DNA of 64,000 bases from Gnetum montanum (taxonomy: Eukaryota; Streptophyta; Gnetopsida; Gnetales; Gnetaceae), in assembly GCA_015680685.1 (NCBI GenBank), contig MNCI01009417.1, positions 69,356 through 133,355 on the forward strand. Direction: 5' to 3'. The notes under the pieces are model-generated. The model was not told the origin of the DNA. It saw nothing but the letters and a program-made list of their open reading frames with translations, and made no database searches. Shown piece by piece: positions 55,471-64,000 of the stretch (position 1 is its first letter; every line of letters begins with the position of its first letter). A program made the position numbers and the translations under genes.

Positions 55471-58400
55471 AATGGCCTAGTAATTTCTTAATTTTCTTCA
55501 TTTTAACATTAGGAGTAGTGTTAATGGGTATAATTCTATATTCAGCATCTCCTTCACTAATCACGTTGAATGGTAATTCAGCCCAAGGGACGTCTGATGG
55601 AACAGTTCCCGCGTTGGTGTTTTCTGGTGTTTCTTCATGTACTGTAATTTCTACGTTTATGGTAGTTTCTAGGTTAGGCGGTGTATGTACAATTTCAGGC
55701 CCGAGTATTTCTGTGTTGGGTAAATTTTTATTTATGTTTAATGGATCATTGCTCACTACTTGCATGCATCTTTGTTGTTCATTTGTATCATCTTGTTTAG
55801 GCTCTTCGAGCTTAACCTCTGAGCCTTGATCCATATCTGTATGTGATGAGATAGTAGGTGTAGCCACCTCCCCGTGTATAATGATTTCGCCACCTTCATA
55901 AGGCAGGTGAATTTCTTGGTGTATGGGGGAAGAGACTACTTTCAGTTGGGCTAACCAAGGCCTTCCCAATATCAAATTGAACCCCGGCATCTCATCGATG
56001 ACCACAAAGTCAGCAGATGTGGGGAATTGGTCCCCTACTATAAAGTCCAAAGTCATAGTGCCTTTTACTACTACGCATGATCCACTAAACAATTTCAAAC
56101 ACGTGGTGGTGGTTGGTCTGATTAACTCCGTAAGCCCTAATTGTTCAATGATGGGATAAGGTACTACGTTTGTAGCAGCTCCATCATCTACATGCACTCC
56201 ATGTATCTTGAATTGATTTATTCGTATTATTATGAACATAGGTGCAGTTGTCACCTCTCCTATTTTCTCATCCACTTTGATGTTGTCATCATGGAAACCT
56301 AATGGCTTAGAAGTTGATCCTTGAGGCGAATACATTACCACATGAATTGAAGGTTCGTTTGGAGGTAAGTCTTCACTTACTGGGATGGATGTCAACATGT
56401 GCACTAGGGCTTCACGATGGGTTTGAGAGGTTAGCACCAGGTTGTATAAGCTTAATGAGGTGTTTTTTTGTTTAAGTGCCTACGTGACCTATGTTAGAGC
56501 CATTGCTAAATCTCTACTGTTGGGTGTAAGTTTGTCAGTACTTATTTGGTCCATCGAGCCCAAAAGCTTTATCTCATGCATAGTTGGTTTATTACTTTTA
56601 TTCGCAACCATTGATTTGGATGTATCATGCTCTCTGGATGATTCACCCTCGTGGCTTGTGTTTGGTTTATTGTTGGATGATGTCATGGGTATTGCACTTA
56701 GCAGGGTAGGCTTGGGAGGTCCTAAGGCCAGTCGTTGGCGTTCCTTCTCCAAGCGTTCCTGTGTGAGCTTGTCTGCTAGGCGTTCTCGTGTGTGGCATGG
56801 GGGAACCGTTGGTTTTGGAATCTTAGGTTGTTTAGGAATCTATACAATGTATGGAGTAGGGCGGGGTTGCGATTGGACGGTTGAATGCAGTTGAGTGTCA
56901 GGCTGGCTGGATATCCTAATGACATAGGGGGTCGGTTTATTCTGTGCTTGCGAAGTGGAGGATTGGTGGTCATTAGGACGTTCGGGTATCCTAACAACGT
57001 ATGGAGTTGGCCTAGCTAGAGGTTGTGCCTCCGTAGTTGTGACCGTAGGTGATACTCGAACTACATAGGGAGCGGGCTAAGTAGGAGGTGATTGTATGTT
57101 TGCGGTACTAATGGCGGGAGGTATACACACTACGTATGCGTTTCACATGGTGGTACGGTGGAAGTTGCTACGGCAGGGGGTATTCGGATGACATAAGGTT
57201 TCTGCGGGGTAAGCAGGGTACATGGCACGGGTGCTTGTACAGTGGGAGGAATATGCACTACAAATGGTCTCTTGGGCATTTGCTGCTCATGATCGGAATG
57301 GATGGTGTTAATCCTGGGTGTTTCCGTTTCTTTATCGCAGTAGATGGTGTTAATTACATACGATGCTTCTTTAGTATTTAGAGGATCTTTATATACGCCC
57401 ATGGCCTAGTTTTGTGGTTGAATCGGGTTGGCTTCATCAAAAGTGATTTGACCTCCATCGATCATCCATTGGATATCTTGTTTTAAGGTGAAACAATAGT
57501 CAGTGCCATGCCCATTACGTTGATGATAATCACAAAAACGATCCATTCTAAAGCCTTTTGGAACCGAGGGCTCATCTGGGGTAGCCAAGCTTAGGTTCTG
57601 AACCAATTGATAGAACTGATCATGTCTTTGGATCGCCATGGGGGACAACTATTTATGTTTCATCAATCCAGCCTTCAAGAGTTGGTCGAATAGTTGCGAT
57701 GGTTTCATGGGCAACTGCGTATATTGAGAGGGGTCCTTCCTCTCGAAGTTTCTCGTACGACTCGGCGTGGGGTTTTGTGATGCAGATGATTTAGGTGCCA
57801 TTGTAGGAGCGGGTTTAGCATAATTAGTAGGGGCAGCAGGCAGTTTGCTTTGTTGTCTCGCATTCACTTGTTGTGTTTCTGCTACTTCCACTATAGTTGT
57901 TTTAGCCTTTTCTTTGTCTTTTTTATTATGTTGGTTTTTAAAGGCTAAATAGGACAGGTCGTGGCTGTTTTGGGCTGCCTCCTCTATGTTCTTGATCTGT
58001 ACAAATGCTTGACTAAGAGTGCATGCATTGAGATAATATAGTTTGGACTTGACAAAATCATTGATAGCCCCTTTTAGGATGGTGAGGAGATACGTCTCCA
58101 GGATAGGCTCGTGGAGCTCGTTGAGGGCAACACTCCACCATTGGATAAATTTTTGGACAGGTTCAAGTAGTGCTTGCTTGACCTGTATGAGGCTGTCAAG
58201 TGTTACTTCAGGCTTCAAGTTATACTTGAACCTGGTAACGAATTGGTATATCAAATCTTCTAAAAAGGATATTGAGTTTCGGGGCAAGGCTCGATACCAA
58301 TCCAGTGCCCTCCCTGTGAGGGACATGGGGAACACTCATAGAATGGCATGTGGCCACGCCTGAAGTAGCACGCACTCTAATCTAAATGTTATAAGGTGAG

Positions 58401-59682
58401 CATTGGGGTATGTCTCCCTGTTGTATTTATTCAACGTGGGTAAGGATACACGCTTAGATAACGTCACAGGTGGAATTGAGGAGTTGATAGGGTCATCGTG
58501 ATAGAAGTCCACTCCCTTAAGCTCTCCATCGGTGGCTATTTTGAGGCGTTTGACCTCGTCAGTTTGTTCCAGCATTAGCTTTTTGGCATCAGCCTAGTCC
58601 TGGGCACTAGGTGAGATAGTAGGTTGTTGATGTTGTACTGTATACAAATTAGATTGTTGGACAGTGAGCTAGAAGGAAGAAAGTTGTGTAGTTGGAGGTT
58701 GTGCTTGCGGAATATTCGTGGTGGGTGGTGCTAAGGGTGGCATATTGTAGGTAAGGGGTTGTTGTTGTTGTTGTTGTTGTAATTTTGGATGTTAGCAGGT
58801 AAAATTGTGTGAGGCAGTACGTTATAGTGAGGGGGTTGATGCGATTGAGTACCAATCGTATCCCATTGCCCGGTCACGCTTTGTATAGGAAAAACTTGAA
58901 CTTGTTGTGTCACATTTGTAAAGGGTGCTCCTTGGGTTTGGATCTGCGATATGTAGTGAGCAGATGTAGAAGTTGGTATCACATGCGGCATCCCGATCAC
59001 TCGGGATGGGAAGGTTACTCCTGCATTATTTTGAGGAGGTTGTACTTGTAAGAATGGGGCCACTATGGCTGTAGGAGGAATTGCAAGGGGAAGCGTGTTG
59101 ACTTGCGCATCGATCGCTGGAGGAGTGGGGATGAGAGCGAATGCCTCTTGTTGAGGTACATGTGCTTGAGTGATTTTGAATGTCTGGAGGGACGTAGTTT
59201 TGCCCGTGAATGGGTGAAACAATGGGTTTGCATAAGTTTGTGGACTGAGGGTGTGGTACGAATCTTCGTTCTTGGACTGAGCTATGAAGTCATCCTCCTC
59301 TTCCAATTGAGGATTTTCCATGGACTAGTCTAGAGGCTGACTCTTTAGTAGCAAGAGCTGAGAGATGAGCTCATAGTAGTGCTCTGAGAGAGGGATGATG
59401 TCATACGGTGAAGGGATGAACTCATGTCCTCCCCTGTGAAACAATTTCGTATTATCTTTTAACCTCCATTTTAGTTTGATCCACAGCTAGGCCAGCTTGT
59501 ATTTTTACGCATATGAAATTGTATTGCTCTTGGGGTATAATGTTAAATGACGGGTTCCCCCCTTGCAATCTAAGCGACCGGCAAGGTCCTGCCGTTGGTT
59601 GTACTACAGGTTGTTGAACGGCCATGGTGCCTACGATATCTGTGATAGGCTTGGTTGAAGCGTTGGGGTTCGCAGTGTTCAT
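55469..59682 (-). pseudogene. gag-PR: gag-protease polyprotein of element D
   Basis: Starts at ATG 59682 (MNTANPNASTKP). Gag blocks: LKGVDFYHDDPINSSIPPVT near 58520, FVTRFKYNLKPEVTLDSLIQ near 58250, finger CDYHQRNGHGTDYC near 57530, and YVIRIPPAVA-type repeats near 57180-56880. Protease: HGVHVDDGAATNVVPYPIIE near 56200, GFNLILGRPWLAQL near 55985 and C-terminal LPFNVISEGDAEYRIIP near 55560. The last 322 codons (56437-55469) are open. Upstream, gag has several stops; two neighbouring TAGs near 56485 fall where C has Gln codons. The protease triad is Asp-Asp-Gly. Confidence 0.9.
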
Positions 59683-59744
59683 GGTGAAGCTGTAGTGAGT
59701 ATAGGACGATGGAAAGGATATGGAATTAGTATACTTATTAGAGC

Positions 59745-60180
59745 GTATACTTAAGTTTGCAGCGTACAGTTTGCAGCGTATAGCGTGCAGTGTACAGTGT
59801 ATAGCGTACAGCGTACAGCATGCAGCGTATAGTGTATAGCGTACAGCGTAGAGCGTACAGCGTACAGCGTAGAGTGTACAATGTACAGCGTACAGCGTAG
59901 AGCGTATAGCTTACAGCGTAGAGTGTACAATGTATAGTGTACAGCGTTGTTAGCATATAGCTTACAGCGTAGAGCATACAGTGTACAACATACAACGTAG
60001 AGCATATAGCTTACAGTGTACCGCGTACAGCGTATACCTTACAGCGTAGAGTGTATAGGGTACAGTGTACAGCGTCGGGCGTATAGCTTATAGCGTAGAG
60101 CATACAGTGTATAGCGTACAACGTAGAGCGTATAGCTTATAGCGTACAGGTGGGGTGAACAGTGTGTAGATAGTCTACAA
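59745..60180 (-). repeat. AGCGTA-type minisatellite in the leader of D
   Basis: Dense irregular repeats of (T/C)AGCGTA(C/T)AG, AGCGTAGAG and GCTTACAGCGTA on the plus strand (TACGCT in element orientation), between PBS and gag. Overlapping open frames here are repeat artefacts with LYAVRCTLY-type peptides. Confidence 0.93.
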
Positions 60181-60240
60181 TGTACAACATATAGTCAGAT
60201 CAGAGACGAGTTTAATGAGATTAGAGTAAGTTTAGGTAGT

Positions 60241-60260
60241 CGGCCCTCCTTCTAGCACCA
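60241..60260 (-). other. Primer-binding site of element D
   Basis: In element orientation TGGTGCTAGAAGGAGGGCCG, five bases after the LTR. It is complementary to a tRNA ending CCUCCUUCUAGC-N-CCA; from memory this best fits plant tRNA-Asn(GUU). It is the cleanest PBS in the window. Confidence 0.82.
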
Positions 60261-60265
60261 TTTTC

Positions 60266-61751
60266 TATACTGTTCGAAATTGTCGATCTCTGGCTGGAAC
60301 GAAATAGAGACCAGGAGGTCCCTGGATAAGCACAGAAGACCCTACCTTCGCTTGAGGGCAAGCTAGAATTAATGAAGGCAGAGTACCTCGAGTGGTCCGC
60401 ACACGGATCAGACAAGGATTTCCCTGAGCGTATACCGATATATTGAATGTTGTATTATATGTAAACAACGTAACTAATGTAAAACTAAGCATAAACGTAC
60501 AAGAATGTAAATGATGAACATACAAGAATGAACAATAAAACTATAACAAATCTTAGCAAAAATGTGGCAATGTCATTGCATAATGGAAGTTACAATGCAC
60601 CAGTCTTAACGCAGTTGTGGATTTGACACAAGGCAGATGAAGAGCCCCGATGAATGCAAGGGTGTGACAGTGTGCTGGTTTAGATTGCAGGCACAGCATA
60701 GAGACTATATGTTTAGCATGCAGGGTTGAAGTCCAGCGTATAGGATGCAGGGTTCTCGATTTTCTCAGTGTGGGTTGCCCCAATTTTTTCCAAGATGCTT
60801 CCAGTTTTTTGAACCTCTATCTGGTCAAAATCTGGGGTTTTTATACGAGTTTATGCGTTAGACTCGGATCTAAGAGGGGATGATTGGCTGCGGAGTGCTA
60901 GAATGTCGAGTCAGGTGACATGTGGCGCGTTGATCGAGTACAAAAGAATGAAATTTTACAAGTGTACAGCATACTGTACGCCAACATATACTGCTGTACA
61001 CTAGCGTACAATGCTATACGCCGGCGTATACACGCTGGGCATGTGAACTTGGCATACAGACTTGACGGAAACAAAAGAAGTCATTCGGCCCTCAGATTTG
61101 CATTCGGATGTCACGAGAATGTTGCATGTGGATGTTCAGCTCAGTTTTCTTTGATCTAACACGGTTCTAGAGAGCTTTAATTGGTATACTGGGCGTACAA
61201 ATTGTCCATGTCGGGCGTATACACTGAACACCTATGCTGAGCGTATACGCTGACCGTCTACACTGGGCATGCAAGATGCTCATGCTTAGCGTATGAACTC
61301 CAAAGTATATGATGTCGAGACTAAAATTCATCCTTCTAGAGCCCGTGATGTCACCTACTTATTGCTTTGTTCCTATGAGTTGATGCCTTGTACCAAGTCT
61401 TATTCTGGAGTGCCATTTCCATGCAGTCTTTGGAATCCCATGCTGGGCATACACGTCAGTGCTGGGCGTACATGTGAGGCGTATACGTTGGGCGTATACA
61501 CTAGGCATGTATGCTGGGCGTGTACGTTGCATACTTAGTGAGAACCAAGCATCTTGAGCTCCAAATTTGGCATGTTTGGTGCCGGATGTTGACGTGGTCG
61601 TTTGCGAGTCCCAGGGAACTGTTTCTTGTTGAGTTCAACTCTGTTTGAAGCTACTTGTGGGGCCCTCAAGTTTCGGTCATGCTAGGGAGCATCATGACTT
61701 AGCTCAATTCTTGTTAGAGAAGTGCTAAGCTCAGAATTTTGTGGTGTTTCA
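60266..61751 (-). repeat. 5' LTR of element D
   Basis: Element orientation TGAAACACC...GAACAGTATA, 1486 bp (terminal CA decayed to TA). TATAAAAACC near 60840. U3 carries GCGTATACGC / GCGTATACACGC words (61015-61520). Confidence 0.95.
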
Positions 61752-61756
61752 GTAGA
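61752..61756. other. Target-site duplication, right (GTAGA)
   Basis: Second copy of GTAGA; leader sequence of element B follows. Confidence 0.95.
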
Positions 61757-62089
61757 AAAGGAGCAAAAATGGATAAGTGTAAAAACTCCTAGAAAATGGC
61801 TAAGTGTAGAAAATGTAGAAAAATAACTAACTCTAAAATGCAATAGAAACAACTAAGTGTAAACATGTTGAAAAATGGCTTAACTTTGGGAATATGCTTA
61901 GAGCCAACTATACTTGCTACGCTAGAGCTAGCTACGCTCTACTAGAGATCCAGAATTTTAACCAAGTGTAAACATCGGTGTTATCCAATGGGGTTCCAAG
62001 GGAATCGACAATGGGGAACAATTTGTACAAAGTACACACAACACACAAGGCAACAACCAAGGGATTTGGCTAAAGAAGGAAATGATGAA
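61757..62089 (-). other. Leader of element B
   Basis: Lies between the PBS of B and the D insertion. It contains several AAGTGTAAACAT / AAGTGTAGAAAATG words (61766-61890) and GCTACGCTAGAGCTAGCTACGC near 61917, an inverted repeat with the same ACGC core. Non-coding. Confidence 0.65.
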
Positions 62090-62106
62090 GGCAATCCTTC
62101 TAGCAA
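62090..62106 (-). other. Primer-binding site of element B (degenerate)
   Basis: In element orientation TTGCTAGAAGGATTGCC, recognisable by GCTAGAAGGA, as in A, C and D. Confidence 0.68.
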
Positions 62107-62114
62107 TATAAAAT

Positions 62115-64000
62115 TGTAGCAATTGAAAACATCAAAGACTGGAATGGGACACCAAGAGGTCCAAGGTTGCACAATGCTGACCCCACCCTTATGCAAGGAC
62201 CTACTGGAAAATGGAAGCAAGGTGCCAAAAATGGTCTTGTTGATCGAATTGGGACTTATGAATGTTACGACAGAACATGTTTTAAGGTATTTGTATGATG
62301 TCAGCGGTGTCTGCAACACTCATGAGGGTGAGCATAGTTATAGTTTTAAGCATGAAAACAAAGGTGTGAATATGCAAACAGATGCATGAATAGAAAAAAA
62401 TGCAAGTGAAATGCCAAAAATGTGCAAGAAATGTGGAACATACATAGAATGTGAGCTAAAGTGAAGATAGCACCAACCCAAATGAGGGAGCATAGTCAAT
62501 TGTAAAGAAAAGGTGAGGAGGTATGTGATGCAAAAATAGGCATAGTAGGCAATGCAATCATAGTTTCAAGGTGTTTGGTTGTGAAGATTGACATCCGCCA
62601 TGGAGTTTGAGCTTGTTGGGTTGGTTTCCATAGTGTCCTTCGGGTTTTAGTGGTGTGTAGTGTTCTAGGCAACATCCAACGATGTCCACCAGGGTCCTGA
62701 AGTTCACCAAGGTGCTAAGTGTGGTTAAGTGTAAGGGTGCTTTGCTATTCAAGTGATTGAAAATGCCAATTAGAATGTTAAAATGCCAACCACTAAATGA
62801 AATTGCCAACCCCTAAAATTGAGGCATATGGGTATTTATAGGGTTAGGATTAGCGTGAATCACAAATCAGAAGCCACATGGCAGAGGTATAGTTGGGACT
62901 ATGCTAGCCCCAACTATGCTCCCACTAAAGCAAGATGGTGTTCTGTTGGTGTGCTTCAATGGACCTTGTGAAACTGCTAGACTATGACTATGCTACCAAG
63001 ACTACATGTAGGAGTGCCAAACAGACCACAGAGTACCTACAAATAGTGCAAAATAATACAATTTTAGATACTACACTTTGGGACTACGTTGTCCACACTC
63101 TCAAGTGGTGTTAAGAGTAGGTACAATTTAGGTGCAAATGGGGGATGCAAATGAAATTCAAATTACTAATTTTGCTTGTTGAAGGAATTTTGGAGCTAAG
63201 ATGCTAGCCAATGTTGAGTTTTGAAAGCTTCTAGAGGCAATTTTGCATAGTTATGCTCTAGAGCATAGCCTGAGGGGTTAGGCAATTTTGGCAAAAAAAG
63301 TAAAGTTTAGTGCTAGCTATGCTAACTACACTCTGGAGCATAGTCACGAAAAGGAAAGCATAGCCCAAACACTTAGAAAAATCTTGCAAAATTGATGCCT
63401 ACACATAGACTACGCTAGCTACACTTTGTAGCATAGCAAGAGCAAAGCACCAGAAGTTAGAAAATCTACCACACTATTTCATCCATCCCATACATGCTCA
63501 ACAGCCTCTAGCCTGACACTTAGAGAAAGTTGAAAGGGGGACTTCCCAATCATTATGAAAATGGCATGGCTAAGAATTATTAATGCAAGAATGAACATTA
63601 GAGATCTTTCCTTGGAGATGTCAAAGGGAAATACATTTGAAAAGATCGATAAGAGATAAGTTCCATGAATTGCATACAGCCATATAGGGTGCAATTGTGT
63701 GCAGTAAATTTTTATAGTGAAATGAGCATCTATTTTTGCATGTAAGCAATGTGCACAAGAAGCAAATATTCAAAGATGTTTGTATGCAATAGCCACAAAA
63801 CAAGAGGACACCCAACGGCTAACCACTAGTTTTGATAGCAACACAATATGCATGGAACTTGTTGAGAGCCTGACATATTTCTATGTCACACAAATGGATA
63901 AACTCGAGCAAGTTCATCACCAACTCTTTGATGATGAAAATACTGATGGGGAGAGTTGGAGATCTCTAAGAATTTTAAATAGGAGCCCCTAGAGCTAAAA
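62115..64000 (-). repeat. 5' LTR of element B (runs past the window)
   Basis: Ends near 62115 (GCTACA in element orientation), just before the PBS. TATAAATA is at 62840-62833, followed by GGGGTTGGCAATTT about 30 bases later (near 62806). U3 contains CTACGCTAG, GCATAG and the perfect palindrome TATGCTCTAGAGCATA (63252-63267), also found in the plus-strand LTR at 19618-21068. Its 5' end is outside the window. Short open frames at 62123-62389 and 63780-63992 have no recognisable product. Confidence 0.75.
62833..62840 (-). promoter_or_regulatory. TATA box of the LTR of B
   Basis: TATAAATA on the minus strand, in the same context as in the other LTRs. Confidence 0.6.

Larger units (their letters stand above)
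43130..61751 (-). mobile_element. Element D, full-structure Tat/Ogre-type retrotransposon
   Basis: 18,622 bp on the minus strand, flanked by GTAGA duplications. Right to left: 5' LTR 61751-60266, PBS, leader minisatellite, gag-protease 59682-55469, antisense gene 50440-54904 (plus strand), pol 49728-46242, 3' UTR repeats, polypurine tract, 3' LTR 44677-43130. It is inserted 36 bases upstream of the gag ATG of B. In about 235 bases aligned by eye at their starts the two LTRs differ at roughly 7 % of positions, mostly transitions. Every module is present, but stops make this copy inactive. Confidence 0.96.
21115..64000 (-). mobile_element. Element B, old Tat/Ogre-type retrotransposon split by C and D
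   Basis: On the minus strand, reading from right to left: LTR (62115 past the window end), PBS 62106-62090, leader, insertion D, gag-protease 43093-39332, antisense gene (plus strand, 24484-38634, split by C), then RT 22294-21115, which stops abruptly at a plus-strand LTR. The second RNase H, integrase and 3' LTR are missing or lie elsewhere. This is the most decayed of the four elements, consistent with being the host of the two nested insertions. Confidence 0.82.

Noticed and set aside
59738-60005. Two overlapping open frames with Cys/Tyr/Leu-rich peptides
   Set aside because: They arise from the short AGCGTA-type repeat in the leader of D; the lack of stops follows from the repeat unit.
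62123-62389. Small plus-strand frame near the LTR end of B
   Set aside because: It overlaps U5 and the LTR end on the non-transcribed strand and has no recognisable domain.

Overview
The window is repeat-rich nuclear DNA from a land plant with a large genome. I recognise no independent host gene, rRNA or tRNA gene. Nearly everything belongs to four related Ty3/gypsy LTR retrotransposons of the Tat/Ogre type. The signs of that type are a C-x2-H-x4-H-x4-C gag finger, a gag-protease block separated from RT, two successive RNase H domains, and very long internal regions. Three N-runs show this is draft assembly.

Layout. Element A (+ strand) runs from before base 1 to about 19.0 kb: 5' LTR (with an internal partial duplication), PBS, gag-protease 2162-5870, an antisense gene 6516-11355, RT-RNaseH-RNaseH-integrase 12057-15525, 3' UTR repeats, and 3' LTR 17405 into a gap. 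A plus-strand LTR of another subfamily follows (19618 to about 21068). Element B (- strand, most decayed) runs from about 21115 past the window end. Two younger insertions split it. Element C (+, 25167-35258, target duplication ATACT) sits in B's antisense gene. Element D (-, 43130-61751, target duplication GTAGA) sits just upstream of B's gag. C and D belong to one family (LTRs about 1.5 kb). C lacks RT and integrase; D has every module.

Main result. A, B and D each carry, between protease and RT, a multi-exon gene on the strand opposite to gag-pol. In D eight exons (50440-54904) can be traced with GT-AG introns; most exons also align in A and B. The N-terminal domain resembles a plant FCP1/NIF-type HAD phosphatase whose catalytic aspartates are replaced. 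The rest is a long protein of unknown function with a conserved tail. C keeps only the last exon, so it is an internal-deletion derivative of the same design. In A a candidate sense-strand intron (donor 5794, acceptor 12056, matching phase) spans the whole antisense gene, which would explain how RT can be joined to protease. Short direct repeats sharing one skeleton (GTCC..ATGA..TTAAACT..CCACA) lie on both sides of the antisense gene and again in the 3' UTR.

All copies carry stops or frameshifts, mostly TAG at former Gln codons, as expected for old methylated repeats. D is the best preserved. Coding calls rest on reading translations and on comparing the copies with each other; no database was searched.
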